NCBI RefSeq assembly: GCF_031020795.1
Contig: NZ_JAVHJP010000005.1
Span: forward strand, 365,302 to 429,301
Source: Hydrogenophaga pseudoflava
GTDB lineage: Bacteria > Pseudomonadota > Gammaproteobacteria > Burkholderiales > Burkholderiaceae_C
Length of the DNA: 64,000 bases
Direction of reading: 5' to 3'
The notes under the pieces were generated by a model, which saw nothing but the letters and a program-made list of their open reading frames with translations, searched no databases and was not told the DNA's origin. A program made the position numbers and the translations under genes. This document shows, piece by piece, positions 34,377 through 43,635 of the stretch. Position 1 is the first letter of the stretch. Each line of letters opens with the position of its first letter.

Positions 34377-34844
34377 ATGCAAGACGACATCCCCACCCTG
34401 CGCCGCATCCTCGCGCGCGACCGCACCATCGCCGTGGTCGGCCTCTCGGCCGAATGGCACCGCCCCAGCTACTTTGCAGCCAAGTACATGCAGGAACGCG
34501 GCTACCGCATCGTGCCGGTCAACCCGCGCTACCCGGAGATCCTGGGCGAGAAGAGCTATGCGCGCCTGGAGGACATCCCCTTCCCGGTCGACATGGTCGA
34601 CGTGTTCCGCAAGGTCGAGGAGATCCCGGCGATTGCCAAAAGCGCGGTCGCCATCGGCGCGAAGACGCTGTGGCAGCAGCTGGGCCTGATGAGCGAAGAG
34701 GCCGACCGCATCGCCACGGAAGGGGGACTCGACTCGGTGTGGGACCGCTGCGTGAAGATCGAACACGCGCGCCTGTTCGGCGGCCTCAACTGGGCCGGCG
34801 TGAACACCAAAGTGATTTCGTCGCAACGACCGAAGCAGGGCTGA
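34377..34844 (+). CDS. CoA-binding protein (succinyl-CoA synthetase-like Rossmann domain)
   Basis: A 155-residue protein of the YccU-type CoA-binding family. The Rossmann motif AVVGLSAEWHRPSYFAAKYM lies near residues 18-37, followed by YRIVPVNPRYPEILGE and the conserved late VWDRCVKIEHARL. These proteins bind CoA through a fold shared with succinyl-CoA synthetase alpha; the reaction is unknown. The ATG at 34377 is chosen because an earlier in-frame start would lie inside the ferredoxin gene. It is 4 bp before the sulfhydrylase gene, which suggests co-transcription. Confidence 0.88.
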   Translation: MQDDIPTLRRILARDRTIAVVGLSAEWHRPSYFAAKYMQERGYRIVPVNPRYPEILGEKSYARLEDIPFPVDMVDVFRKVEEIPAIAKSAVAIGAKTLWQQLGLMSEEADRIATEGGLDSVWDRCVKIEHARLFGGLNWAGVNTKVISSQRPKQG

Positions 34845-34848
34845 GACC

Positions 34849-36135
34849 ATGGCCGACCGCACGTTCCAGCCCGAGACGCTCGCCATCCACGCGGGCCAGA
34901 TTCCCGACGCCGCGACCGGCGCGCGCGCCCTGCCCATCTACCAGACCACCAGCTTCGTGTTCGACAGCGCCGACCACGCGGCCAGCCTGTTCAACCTGCA
35001 GACCTTCGGCAACGTCTACTCGCGCCTGTCCAACCCCACGGTGGCGGCGCTGGAAGAGCGCGTCGCGGCGCTCGAAGGCGGGCGCGCCGCGGTCGCCACG
35101 GCCAGCGGCATGGCGGCCGAGGCGCTGGCGCTGACGACGCTGCTGCAGGCCGGCGACCACGTGGTCGCGGCCGGCGCGCTCTACGGCGGCAGCGTGACCA
35201 TGCTGGCGGTCAACCTGAAGAAGTTCGGCATCGAGACGAGCTTCGTCGACGCCACCGACCCCGGGGCCTTCGCCGCCGCGATCCGCCCCAACACGCGCGC
35301 GCTGTTCGCCGAAACGCTGGGCAACCCCAGCATGGTGGTGCTGGACATCACTGCCATCGCCGACGTGGCGCACGTCCACGGCCTGCCGCTGGTGGTGGAC
35401 AACACCGTGCCCAGCCCCTTCCTCTGCAACCCGATCCGCTTCGGTGCCGACATCGTGGTGCACAGCGCCACCAAGTACCTCGCCGGCCACGGCAGCACGC
35501 TGGGTGGCGTGGTGGTCGAGAGTGGCCGCTTCCCCTGGGACAACGGCAAGTTTCCCGGCATGACCGAGCCCTCGCCCGGTTACCACGGCGTGAAGTTCTA
35601 CGAGACTTTCGGCAACTTCGGCTTCACCATGCGCTGCCGCATGGAAGGCCTGCGCGTGTTCGGTGCATCGCTCGCGCCCACCAGCGCCTGGCAGATCCTG
35701 CAGGGTGTGGAGACGCTGCCGCTGCGCATGGAGCGGCACTGCGCCAATGCGCTGGCGGTGGCGCAGTACCTCCAGGACGACCCGCGCGTGGGCTGGGTGA
35801 ATTACCCCGGCCTGCCGGACCACCCGCAGCACGACCTGATGAAGCGGCAGATGCGCGGCGCTTCGGGCCTGCTGGCCTTCGGGGTGAAAGGCGGCCTGGC
35901 ACAGGGCGTGAAGTTCATCGAGAGCGCGCAGTTCATGAGCCACCTGGTCAACATCGGCGACACGCGCACCCTCATCAGCCATCCCGCCAGCACCACGCAC
36001 CGCCAGCTCGACGAAGCCCAGCAGCTGGCGGCCGGCGTGCCGCCGGACATGGTGCGCATCTCGGTCGGTCTGGAGCACATCGACGACATCCTGTGGGACA
36101 TCGACCAGGCGCTGGACCGGGCGGTGAAGGTCTGA
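34849..36135 (+). CDS. metY: O-acetylhomoserine aminocarboxypropyltransferase (sulfhydrylase)
   Basis: A 428-residue PLP enzyme of the Cys/Met metabolism family, expected to make homocysteine from O-acetylhomoserine and sulfide. The PLP lysine is K209 in HSATKYLAGHGSTLGG; other family blocks are SRLSNPTVAALEERVAALEGG, NPSMVVLD and the C-terminal ISHPASTTHRQL followed by VRISVGLEHIDDI. The length (about 430) and the longer N-terminus favour MetY over the shorter MetB/MetZ types. It ends 3 bp from the convergent nrtR stop. Confidence 0.92.
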   Translation: MADRTFQPETLAIHAGQIPDAATGARALPIYQTTSFVFDSADHAASLFNLQTFGNVYSRLSNPTVAALEERVAALEGGRAAVATASGMAAEALALTTLLQAGDHVVAAGALYGGSVTMLAVNLKKFGIETSFVDATDPGAFAAAIRPNTRALFAETLGNPSMVVLDITAIADVAHVHGLPLVVDNTVPSPFLCNPIRFGADIVVHSATKYLAGHGSTLGGVVVESGRFPWDNGKFPGMTEPSPGYHGVKFYETFGNFGFTMRCRMEGLRVFGASLAPTSAWQILQGVETLPLRMERHCANALAVAQYLQDDPRVGWVNYPGLPDHPQHDLMKRQMRGASGLLAFGVKGGLAQGVKFIESAQFMSHLVNIGDTRTLISHPASTTHRQLDEAQQLAAGVPPDMVRISVGLEHIDDILWDIDQALDRAVKV

Positions 36136-36138
36136 GAG

Positions 36139-36855
36139 TCACTCCCCCGACTTGAAGCCGCGCGGGAACACGGTGGCGCGTTCCCGCTCGCGCAGCCGGT
36201 AGCCCATGGCAGGCCGGCCGTGGTCGCCGGTGACGGGGCCGGCCTCGTCGAGGTAGTCCGCGTCCAGCATGCGTTTGCGGAACGCGCTCTTGTCCAGGGC
36301 GCGGTCCAGAACCACCTCGTACACCCGCTGCAGCTGCGGCAGGGTGAAGGGCTCGGGCAGCAGGAAGGCCGGCAGTGAGGTGTATTCGACCTTGCCGCGA
36401 AGCCGTTCGATGGCGGCGTTCAGCAGCACGTTGTGGTCGAAGGCCAGCCGGCGCCGCAGCGCCTGGTCGAGGGGCAGCCACTCGGCCGGTGTACGGCCTG
36501 CTTCCTGGCTGGCGGGCCGGGCGATCAGCGCGAAGTAGGCGTGGGTGCTGGACCAGCCGCGCGGGTCGCGCTTTGCATCCCCCCAGCTGCCCAGCTGCTC
36601 CAGGTAGGGCGAGGCCACGCCGGTCTTGGCCCGCAGCTTGCGCTGGGCGCAGGCCAGCAGCGAGGCGTCCTGTTGCACATCCACGAAGCCACCGGGCAGG
36701 GCCCAGCGGCCGGGAAAGGGCTCGTCTTCGTCGTCGGGCCGGCGCACCAGCAGCACACACAGCCGATCGTCGACGACGGTGAAGATGACCACGTCGACCG
36801 TCACCAGCGGCCGCTCGAAGTCCACACTCCTTGAAACCTCACGTGAAAGGGACAT
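36139..36855 (-). CDS. nrtR: NrtR-type Nudix-related transcriptional regulator of NAD metabolism
   Basis: A 238-residue regulator with an N-terminal Nudix fold (about 15-145) and a C-terminal winged helix (about 160-225, with LPQLQRVYEVVLDRALDKSAFRKRML). The Nudix box is degenerate: GGFVDVQQDASLLACAQRKL lacks the catalytic glutamates of REUxEExGU, as expected of NrtR, which senses ADP-ribose rather than cleaving it. It is divergent from pncA, and two palindromic operators lie between the genes. Confidence 0.9.
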   Translation of the reverse strand: MSLSREVSRSVDFERPLVTVDVVIFTVVDDRLCVLLVRRPDDEDEPFPGRWALPGGFVDVQQDASLLACAQRKLRAKTGVASPYLEQLGSWGDAKRDPRGWSSTHAYFALIARPASQEAGRTPAEWLPLDQALRRRLAFDHNVLLNAAIERLRGKVEYTSLPAFLLPEPFTLPQLQRVYEVVLDRALDKSAFRKRMLDADYLDEAGPVTGDHGRPAMGYRLRERERATVFPRGFKSGE

Positions 36856-36876
36856 GGCTTGACGCTCCGGATTTTA

Positions 36877-36921
36877 GTTGTACTATACAACCCACATGAG
36901 TTGCACTGTGCAACTCATGTG
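36877..36921. promoter_or_regulatory. Two NrtR operators in the nrtR-pncA gap
   Basis: Two 15-bp palindromes, GTTGTACTATACAAC (36877-36891) and GTTGCACTGTGCAAC (36900-36914), differ only by transitions and are 23 bp apart, about two helical turns. The second lies inside a longer perfect inverted repeat, with arms cacatgagttgca (36893-36905) and tgcaactcatgtg (36909-36921) around CTG. The form agrees with reported NrtR sites. The first is 21 bp before nrtR, and the second 54 bp before pncA, so both units can be controlled. Confidence 0.8.
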
Positions 36922-36968
36922 GTGGATGGCAGCACCACCTTCCCCTACCATCGACCCAGGAGGACACC

Positions 36969-37832
36969 ATGAGCAGCCGCAGCACCCTGTTGATCATCGA
37001 CCCGCAGAACGACTTCTGCGACATGCCCGAGGGCTGGCGCGCCACCGATCCGCTGCGCAATGCCCACATCGCACCCGCCCTGCCGGTCAACGGTGCCCAC
37101 GCCGACATGCTGCGCCTGGCCGCGTTCATCGACGCTCGTGGCGATGGGATCGACCGCATCGTCGTCACGCTCGACTCCCACCAGCGCTACGACATCGCCC
37201 ACCCCACCTTCTGGCAGACCGGCGAAGGCGCCACCGTGAATCCGTTCACCGCCATCACCGCGGCCCAGGTCCGCGCGGGCGACTACCGGCCCCGCGACGT
37301 CGGTGCTCTGCCGCGCGCTCTGGCCTACCTCGACGCGCTGGAGCAGGCGGGCCGCTACACGCTGATGGTCTGGCCGGTGCACTGCGAGATCGGCACCTGG
37401 GGCCACAACGTGCACGCCGCGGTCCAGGCCGCCTACAACCGCTGGGAAGACCGGCGCCTGGCGGTGGTGCAGAAGGTCACCAAGGGCAGCAACCCCTGGA
37501 CCGAGCACTACAGCGCCCTGCAGGCCGAGGTGCCCGATGCGGCCGACGAAGACACGCAACTCAACCGTGCGCTGATCGCCAGCCTCGACCAGGACGAGCG
37601 CATCGTGATCGCGGGCGAGGCCAGCAGCCACTGCGTCAAGGCCACCGTCGAACACCTGGCGCAGCACCTGCCCTCGCGCCGGCTGGACAAGCTGGTGCTG
37701 CTGACCGACGCGATGAGCCCGGTCACCGGTTTCGAGGCGCAGGCCCAGTCCTTCCTGGCCGACCTGCAGCGCCAGGGCGCGCGCCTGGCCACCTGCGCCG
37801 AGGTTCTTCCCCTTTTGCAGGCCGAGGCCTGA
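36969..37832 (+). CDS. pncA: Nicotinamidase PncA
   Basis: A 287-residue isochorismatase-fold hydrolase converting nicotinamide to nicotinate and ammonia. The catalytic Asp11 is in IIDPQNDF, the metal site in [16 protein letters not shown], and the nucleophile is C222 in [15 protein letters not shown]. It is longer than E. coli PncA (about 213) because of an insertion of about 60 residues around 90-150. AGGAGG precedes the ATG. It is the first gene of the NrtR-controlled operon. Confidence 0.92.
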   Translation: MSSRSTLLIIDPQNDFCDMPEGWRATDPLRNAHIAPALPVNGAHADMLRLAAFIDARGDGIDRIVVTLDSHQRYDIAHPTFWQTGEGATVNPFTAITAAQVRAGDYRPRDVGALPRALAYLDALEQAGRYTLMVWPVHCEIGTWGHNVHAAVQAAYNRWEDRRLAVVQKVTKGSNPWTEHYSALQAEVPDAADEDTQLNRALIASLDQDERIVIAGEASSHCVKATVEHLAQHLPSRRLDKLVLLTDAMSPVTGFEAQAQSFLADLQRQGARLATCAEVLPLLQAEA

Positions 37833-37845
37833 ACACGGAGCCGCC

Positions 37846-39042
37846 ATGGAACCCGTCATCACCAGCCTGCTGGACACCGACCTCTACAAGTTCACGATGT
37901 GGCAGACCATGCTGCACCGCCACCCGCAGACGCAGGCGGAGTACCGCTTCGTCTGCCGCAACCCGCCGGCCTTTCCGCTGACGCGGCTGCTGGACGAGGT
38001 GAATGCCGAGCTGGACGCGCTGTGCGCGCTTTCGTTCAGCGAGGACGAGCTGCGCTACATCGGCGGCCTGCGCTACATCAAGAGCGACTTCGTCGACTTC
38101 CTGCGCATCTTCCGTTTCCAGCGCAACTTCATCGAAGCCTTTGCCGAGGGCGACCAGCTGCGCATCGTGGCCAAGGGGCCGCAGGTGCACGTCATGGCTT
38201 TCGAGATCTTCGTGCTGGCCATCGTCAATGAGCTGTACTTCCGCCGCTTCGACCGCGCCGCCGCCGAAGCCGAAGGGCGCCGCAGGCTGGACGCCAAGAT
38301 CGGTGTGATCGAGGCCTTCGTGCAGCAACCCGCGCTGCGCCACCCTTTCGAGCTGTTCGATTTCGGCGTGCGCCGCCGCCTCTCGCGACCCTGGCAGCGC
38401 GAGGTGGTGCAGGCCTTCAGCGCGCGCCTGCCCCAGGTCTTCAAGGGCACGTCCAATGTGCGGCTGGCCGCCGACCTCGGCCTGGTCCCCATCGGCACCA
38501 TGACGCACGAGTACCTGCAGACCTACCAGGCGCTGGGCGTGCGCCTGCGCGATTCGCAGAAGGCCGCGCTCGAAGACTGGGTGCAGGAATACCGCGGCGA
38601 CCTGGGCATCGCGCTGACCGACGTGGTCGGCATGGACGCCTTCCTCGCCGACTTCGACCTCTACTTCGCCAAGCTGTTCGACGGTCTGCGCCACGACTCC
38701 GGCGACCCGCTGGTGTGGGCCGAGAAGGCCCTGGCCCATTACGCGAAGCTGCGCATCGACCCGCACACCAAGCGCCTGGTGTTTTCCGACGGCCTGACGG
38801 TGGACAAGGCCATTGCGATCTACCGCGCACTGGGCGACCGCACGCAACTGGGCTTCGGCATCGGCACCCACCTGTCCAACGACGTGGGCCTGCAGACGCT
38901 CAACATCGTCATGAAGCTCACCAGCGCCAACGGCCAGCCGGTGGCCAAGCTGTCCGACTCGCCCGGCAAGACCCTGTGCGACGACGCCACCTTCCTGGCC
39001 TACCTGCGCCAGGTGTTCAACGTGCCCCCGGAGGCAGCATGA
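37846..39042 (+). CDS. pncB: Nicotinate phosphoribosyltransferase PncB
   Basis: A 398-residue enzyme converting nicotinate and PRPP, with ATP hydrolysis, to nicotinate mononucleotide. The opening [17 protein letters not shown] is a strong family signature; the probable phosphorylated histidine is H221 in [12 protein letters not shown], and RHDSGDP and [12 protein letters not shown] shape the PRPP site. The stop overlaps the nadE start as ATGA. It is 13 bp after pncA. Confidence 0.95.
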   Translation: MEPVITSLLDTDLYKFTMWQTMLHRHPQTQAEYRFVCRNPPAFPLTRLLDEVNAELDALCALSFSEDELRYIGGLRYIKSDFVDFLRIFRFQRNFIEAFAEGDQLRIVAKGPQVHVMAFEIFVLAIVNELYFRRFDRAAAEAEGRRRLDAKIGVIEAFVQQPALRHPFELFDFGVRRRLSRPWQREVVQAFSARLPQVFKGTSNVRLAADLGLVPIGTMTHEYLQTYQALGVRLRDSQKAALEDWVQEYRGDLGIALTDVVGMDAFLADFDLYFAKLFDGLRHDSGDPLVWAEKALAHYAKLRIDPHTKRLVFSDGLTVDKAIAIYRALGDRTQLGFGIGTHLSNDVGLQTLNIVMKLTSANGQPVAKLSDSPGKTLCDDATFLAYLRQVFNVPPEAA

Positions 39043-40739
39043 TCAGCATCACCCTGGCCCAGCTCAACGTCACCATCGGCGACATGGACGGCAACGTGCG
39101 CAAGATGGTGGCGGCCGCGCAGCGCGCCCGCGACGACGGCGCCGATCTGGTGGTCTTCTCCGAGCTCTCGCTCACCGGCTATTACCCGGGCGACCTGCTC
39201 GACGAACCCCACTTCATGGCCCGCGTGGACGCCGGCTTCGAGGCGCTGCTGCAGGCCTCGCGCCAGATGCCCGCGCTGCACTGGGTGATCGGCATGCCGG
39301 CGGGCCACGGGGGGCCCGGCCGGCGGCTGCGCAACGTGCTGCGCGTGGTGCGCGCCGGCGAGGTGCTGCTCGAATACGCCAAGCAGCTGCTGCCCAGCTA
39401 CAACATCTTCAGCGAGCGCCGCCACTTCGAGCCCGGCCCCGACGTGGCCAAGGTGCTGCGCATCGGCAGCGCCCAGGTCGGCTTCCTGATCTGCGAGGAC
39501 GGCTGGAACGACGACGTCAGCGGCTACGCCGTCAACCCGTTCGAACGGCTGCGCGACGCCGCGCCCGACCTGGTGGTGTCCATCAACGCCAGCCCCTCGA
39601 ACATCGGCAAGCGCGAGCAGCGCCACCAGATCTTCGGCGCCGCCAGCCGCCGCCACGGCCTGCCCATCCTCTACGTCAACCAGGTCGGCGGCCACGACCA
39701 GCTGGTCTACGACGGCGCGTCCTTCGCGGTGGAACCCAAAGCCGGCGTGGTGTTCGAGGCGCAGCGCTTTGTCGAGGACGTGCGCACCCTGCGCTTCGAG
39801 GCCAGCGGCTTCCGCGGCGCGCGCGGCGAGACCCTGCCGTCGGTGCCGGCCGCCGGCCTGCCCACCATGGCCTTCTACCGCCAGCAGATCGTGCTGGGCC
39901 TGCGCGACTACGCACGCCGCTGCGGCTTCACCCAGGCGGTGGTTGGCTCGTCCGGCGGCATCGACTCGGCCATCACCATCGCGCTGGCAGCCGAAGCCTT
40001 CGGGCCCGACCGCGTGACCGCCATCACCATGCCCTCGGTGTTTTCCTCGGCGGGTTCGGTGGACGACTCGCAGGCCCTGTGCGACGGCCTGGGGGTGCGC
40101 CTGCACCGCCACCCCATCGCCGACCTGGTGCAGGGCTACCGCACCGGCTTCGAAGCGGCCTTCGACGCGCCCCTGCAAGGCCTGGCGCTGGAGAACCTGC
40201 AGGCCCGCATCCGCGGCACCATCCTCATGGAATATTCCAACACCTGGGGCCACCTGCTGCTGACCACCGGCAACAAGTCGGAGATGTCGGTCGGCTACTG
40301 CACGCTCTACGGCGACACCAACGGCGGCCTGGGCCTGATCGGCGACCTCTACAAGACCGAGGTGTTCGCGCTGGCCCGGCACCTCAACGAGGCGGCCGGC
40401 CGCGAAGTGATCCCGCAGGCCATCCTGCACAAGCCACCCTCGGCCGAACTCGCGCCCGACCAGAAGGACACCGACAGCCTGCCGCCCTACGAGGTGCTGG
40501 ACGAAGTCCTCAAGCACCTGATCGAAGGCCACGGCCTCGCGCGCGAGGAAGGCGCCGAGGTGGAACGCTTCGTGGCTCGCCTGCTGCTGCAGCCCGAGGG
40601 CGCCGCCCTGGTGGACCGCGTGCGCCGCATGGTCGCGCGCAGCGAGTACAAACGCCGGCAGGCCCCGCCCGTCATCCGCGTGCGCGCCCGCGCCTTCGGC
40701 TCGGGTCGCCAGATGCCGATCGCGGCCCAACACTTCTGA
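39039..40739 (+). CDS. nadE: NAD synthetase, glutamine-dependent, NadE
   Basis: A 566-residue two-domain enzyme making NAD from deamido-NAD with glutamine as nitrogen donor. The N-terminal nitrilase-type glutaminase carries Glu42 ([11 protein letters not shown]), Lys115 ([10 protein letters not shown]) and Cys152 (LICEDGW). The C-terminal synthetase carries the ATP pyrophosphatase loop SGGIDS (305-310), [12 protein letters not shown] and [12 protein letters not shown]. Its start overlaps pncB by 4 bp. Confidence 0.95.
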   Translation: MISITLAQLNVTIGDMDGNVRKMVAAAQRARDDGADLVVFSELSLTGYYPGDLLDEPHFMARVDAGFEALLQASRQMPALHWVIGMPAGHGGPGRRLRNVLRVVRAGEVLLEYAKQLLPSYNIFSERRHFEPGPDVAKVLRIGSAQVGFLICEDGWNDDVSGYAVNPFERLRDAAPDLVVSINASPSNIGKREQRHQIFGAASRRHGLPILYVNQVGGHDQLVYDGASFAVEPKAGVVFEAQRFVEDVRTLRFEASGFRGARGETLPSVPAAGLPTMAFYRQQIVLGLRDYARRCGFTQAVVGSSGGIDSAITIALAAEAFGPDRVTAITMPSVFSSAGSVDDSQALCDGLGVRLHRHPIADLVQGYRTGFEAAFDAPLQGLALENLQARIRGTILMEYSNTWGHLLLTTGNKSEMSVGYCTLYGDTNGGLGLIGDLYKTEVFALARHLNEAAGREVIPQAILHKPPSAELAPDQKDTDSLPPYEVLDEVLKHLIEGHGLAREEGAEVERFVARLLLQPEGAALVDRVRRMVARSEYKRRQAPPVIRVRARAFGSGRQMPIAAQHF

Positions 40740-40743
40740 CGCC

Positions 40744-41808
40744 ATGAACACCTCACAGCACTTCGCCGCCGCCGTCTGCATCGGCCGCTTCCAGGGCCTG
40801 CACCTGGGCCAGCTTGCCGTCATCCGCCGCGCCCTTTCGCTCGCGCCGCGCGTGGTGGTCGTCATCGGCTCGGCCTTCCAGGCGCGCAGCGCCAAGAACC
40901 CCTTCACCTGGGCCGAACGGGTCGAGATGATCCGCCTGGCGTTGGGCACCGACGAGGCGGCACGCGTGGGCTTTCTGCCGGTGCGCGACCACTACGACGG
41001 CCAACGCTGGGTGCAGGCCGTGCGCGAGGGCGTGCGTGCGCAGCTGGGCACGCTGCCGCCGGGGCAGGCCGTGCTGGTGGGCCACCACAAGGACGCCACC
41101 AGCACCTATCTCGACGATTTTCCCGGCTGGCTGCTCGACGACGTGGGCTCGCAGGGCGCGCTGCATTCGAGCGCCGTGCGCGACGCGCTCTTTGGCGCCG
41201 CCGGCCACCCGCTGGAGCCCGCGCTGGCGGCCCTGGTCAGCCAGGTGCCGCCATCGACCATCCACTTCCTGCGCGCATGGGCCCAGCTGCCCTGCTACCG
41301 CGAACTGGCGGCCGAATGGGCCAGCCTGCGCACGGAAAAGGCCCTGTGGGCCAGCGCGCCCTACCCGCCGGTGTTTGTCACGGTCGACGCGCTGATCCAG
41401 TGCGCCGACCACGTGCTGCTCATCGTGCGCGACCGCGCCCCGGGCCAGGGCCTGTTCGCGCTGCCGGGCGGCTTTCTGGAGCCGCGCGAGACGGTGTACC
41501 AGTCCGCCCTGCGCGAGCTGCAGGAGGAGACCGGCCTGCACCTGCTGCCCGGCGACATCGCCCACGCGCTCCAGGGCGTGCGCGTCTTCGACCACCCCGA
41601 CCGCAGCGCGCGCGGTCGCGTCATCACGCACGCCCACCACTTCGATCTCGGCCAGCGCCCGCTGCCCGAGGTGCAGGGCAGCGACGACGCCCGCTCGGCG
41701 CAGTGGTTGCCCATCGCCGAACTCGCGGCGATGGAAGACCGCTTCCACGACGACCACTTCCACATCCTCGACAGCTTCCTCGGGCTGACCGGGTCTCCAT
41801 CCGTTTGA
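40744..41808 (+). CDS. nadM: Bifunctional NMN adenylyltransferase / Nudix hydrolase
   Basis: A 354-residue fusion. The N-terminal nucleotidyltransferase (1-190) has GRFQGLHLGQ at 14-23 and an ISTxxR-like LHSSAVRD; the usual HxGH is HLGQ here, so the second histidine is replaced by glutamine. The C-terminal Nudix domain has an intact box starting at G242 (GGFLEPRETVYQSALRELQE, then ETGL) and is expected to act on ADP-ribose. It is 4 bp after nadE and closes the salvage operon. ADP-ribose is also the NrtR ligand, so this enzyme may feed back on the regulator. Confidence 0.92.
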   Translation: MNTSQHFAAAVCIGRFQGLHLGQLAVIRRALSLAPRVVVVIGSAFQARSAKNPFTWAERVEMIRLALGTDEAARVGFLPVRDHYDGQRWVQAVREGVRAQLGTLPPGQAVLVGHHKDATSTYLDDFPGWLLDDVGSQGALHSSAVRDALFGAAGHPLEPALAALVSQVPPSTIHFLRAWAQLPCYRELAAEWASLRTEKALWASAPYPPVFVTVDALIQCADHVLLIVRDRAPGQGLFALPGGFLEPRETVYQSALRELQEETGLHLLPGDIAHALQGVRVFDHPDRSARGRVITHAHHFDLGQRPLPEVQGSDDARSAQWLPIAELAAMEDRFHDDHFHILDSFLGLTGSPSV

Positions 41809-41818
41809 TGACGCACCC

Positions 41819-41876
41819 GGTCCCTGCTCATTCAGGCGAGGGATGACCCTTCCGAAGTCGGCTCCTAGCATGGCCC
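41819..41876 (+). promoter_or_regulatory. Shared promoter motif before the peptide/MNIO operon (copy B)
   Basis: The elements are GGTCCCT (41819-41825), GGATG (41841-41845), 17 bases, TCCTA (41863-41867), then GCATGGCCC. The gap between the first two blocks is 15 bases, seven more than in the other two copies. TCCCT and AGGGA (41839-41843) again form an inverted repeat. The peptide start codon lies 55 bp after TCCTA. Confidence 0.65.
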
Positions 41877-41922
41877 AGCCGTCCCGCGTCGGGGCGGCAC
41901 AACCCCCACGCAGGAGAGACCC

Positions 41923-42123
41923 ATGGCCACCCTCAAGAAGACGCCGCAGGTGCGCGAAGTCCGGCTCGCGCTGTCCAACGACATGCCCTTCGACAAGATC
42001 GTCGATGTGCTCAAGCAGACCCTGACCATCCCGGAACTGCCGGGCCTCAAGGGCTGCCGACCCTGCCTGTCGGGGCTGGATCGCTTCGTGATCGAAGACA
42101 TCGTCAACGGCCGCATCCGCTGA
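41923..42123 (+). CDS. 66-residue CxxC peptide, candidate RiPP precursor
   Basis: A short protein with a leader-like N-terminal part (VREVRLALSNDMPFDKIVDV, helical) and a C-terminal core containing the only cysteines, GLKGCRPCLSGLDRF (C45 and C48). AGGAGA lies 5 bp before the ATG. It is followed after 13 bp by a DUF692/MNIO enzyme and its partner protein; MNIO enzymes are known to modify cysteine-containing peptides encoded beside them. Being the substrate is therefore a good inference, but the modification is not known. The motif does not match methanobactin or the bufferins as I remember them. Confidence 0.72.
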   Translation: MATLKKTPQVREVRLALSNDMPFDKIVDVLKQTLTIPELPGLKGCRPCLSGLDRFVIEDIVNGRIR

Positions 42124-42136
42124 GCCGGAAACCGCC

Positions 42137-43060
42137 ATGCTGCCACTGCCCAAGCTCGGCGTGGGACTGGCCTTTCAGACCCCTCTGCGGGGTCTGATCG
42201 AGCGGCCGGCCGGCGCCTTCGACATGGTCGAGGTCGTGCCTGACATCCTGTGGACCGACCTTGGTCCGGGTCACGAGCCGCGCTACCTCGACGACATCGA
42301 ACACCTGGCCTGGCTCGACGGCATCGCGCGCGGCATGCCCGTCATCCCCCACGGCATCGGCCTGTCCATCGGCAGCGCCGCCCACTTCGACCCGCAGCAC
42401 CTGCAGCAGCTGCGCCGCTGGCACCAGCGCCTGCGCTTTCCCTGGTACAGCGACCATCTGGCCTTTCACGTGGCCGACCACCGCGGCGAGGCGGTCAACG
42501 TCGGCATCACCCTGCCCCTGCCGCGCGACCTCGCCACCATCGACCTCATCCGCCCGCGCGTGCGCCAGGTGCAGGCCGCGGTGCCGGTGCCCTTCCTGCT
42601 GGAAAACAACGTCTGGTACTTCGACATCCCGGAGGCGGAGATGGACGAAGCGACCTTCCTCAACGCGCTGTGCGAGCGCTGCGGCTGCGGTCTGCTGCTG
42701 GACCTGCACAACGTGCACACCAACGCGGTCAACCACGGCTTCGACGCGCGCGGCTTCATCGACGAACTGGACCTGACCAACGTGGGCGAGATCCACGTGG
42801 CCGGCGGCATGATGCTCGACGGCGTCTACCTGGACGCCCACAGCGACGCGGTGCCCGACGAGGTCTGGGCGCTGCTGGAACACACCCTGCCCCGCTGCCC
42901 CAACGTCGGCGCAGTGGTGTTCGAACTGTTCGGCTCGTGGTTCGACGTGGTCGGCGAAGCACGGGTGCGCGCCGACCTGCGCCGCATGAAGCGGCTCTGG
43001 CAGTCGTGCCAGCCGCACCGGGCGATCAGAGCCGAACCTGACTTCAAGGTGGCCGCATGA
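42137..43060 (+). CDS. DUF692/MNIO-family multinuclear iron enzyme
   Basis: A 307-residue TIM-barrel protein of the DUF692 family, whose studied members (MbnB, TglH) are multinuclear non-haem iron oxidative enzymes acting on peptide cysteines. Likely metal ligands are H72 (PHGIGLSIGS), H107 (YSDHLAF), E156 (LLENNVWYF), D189 and nearby histidines (LLLDLHNVHTNAVNHGFD), H220 and H235. The usual HLAGH motif reads HVAGG, so its second histidine is missing. It lies between the CxxC peptide and a partner protein. Confidence 0.88.
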   Translation: MLPLPKLGVGLAFQTPLRGLIERPAGAFDMVEVVPDILWTDLGPGHEPRYLDDIEHLAWLDGIARGMPVIPHGIGLSIGSAAHFDPQHLQQLRRWHQRLRFPWYSDHLAFHVADHRGEAVNVGITLPLPRDLATIDLIRPRVRQVQAAVPVPFLLENNVWYFDIPEAEMDEATFLNALCERCGCGLLLDLHNVHTNAVNHGFDARGFIDELDLTNVGEIHVAGGMMLDGVYLDAHSDAVPDEVWALLEHTLPRCPNVGAVVFELFGSWFDVVGEARVRADLRRMKRLWQSCQPHRAIRAEPDFKVAA

Positions 43061-43635
43061 GTGCAGCAACGTTCCAGTCGCTGATGGCCCGGCTGGTCAT
43101 AGAGCCCGCGTGGCGCGCGTCGGTGCTGGCGCAGGGCCTGCCGGAGGACGCGGACCTGAGCGCGCTGGAGCGCCGCCGGCTGAACGCCATCGCCGCCAGC
43201 ACCGGGCTGGACACCAACCAGACCCTGCACAAGGGTTTCCGCCTCGGCAAGATCAAGGCCCTGCTGCCGCTGACCACCACCCTGCTCAAGGGCGAGGCGC
43301 TGCAGGCGGCGCTGTCCGGCTTCTGGGCGCAGCACCCGCCCAGGACCTTCTATTTCCTGCCCGAAGCCATCGAGTTCTGCGACTTCCTGCTGGCCCGGCC
43401 GTCGCACGATCCTTACCTGCATGAGGTGGCGGCCTTCGAGCGTGCCCACCTGGAGCTGCAGCGTGCGCGCACAGACGATCCCGCGCCGCAGACCGTGCGC
43501 TTCGTGCACCACCCCTCGCAGCTGTTGGGCCCGCTGGCCCAGGGCCGGCGGCCGGTGTCCGTGGAGCGCCGGCCGTGCACCGCCGTGGGTGTGCGCGACC
43601 CCCGGGGCCAGGCGCAGTGGACCCTGCAGGAGTGA
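43057..43635 (+). CDS. MNIO partner protein (DUF2063-like peptide-recognition type)
   Basis: A 192-residue, mainly helical protein. The segment LERRRLNAIAASTGLDTNQT, followed by LHKGFRLGKIKALLPLTTTL and FWAQHPPRTFYFLPEAIEFC, is the kind of helical core seen in partners that present the precursor to MNIO enzymes. It overlaps the enzyme gene as ATGA, which indicates fixed stoichiometry. By analogy with MbnC and TglI it would bind the peptide leader; this is inference. Confidence 0.78.
   Translation: MSAATFQSLMARLVIEPAWRASVLAQGLPEDADLSALERRRLNAIAASTGLDTNQTLHKGFRLGKIKALLPLTTTLLKGEALQAALSGFWAQHPPRTFYFLPEAIEFCDFLLARPSHDPYLHEVAAFERAHLELQRARTDDPAPQTVRFVHHPSQLLGPLAQGRRPVSVERRPCTAVGVRDPRGQAQWTLQE

Noticed and set aside
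36878..37981. Plus-strand frame beginning in the NrtR operator region
   Set aside because: It overlaps pncA in another frame, is arginine/proline-rich, and its start lies within the operators.
41923..42123. The 66-residue gene as a rubredoxin or zinc-ribbon protein
   Set aside because: Only one CxxC pair is present, so it cannot make a four-cysteine site alone; the MNIO neighbours favour a precursor peptide.
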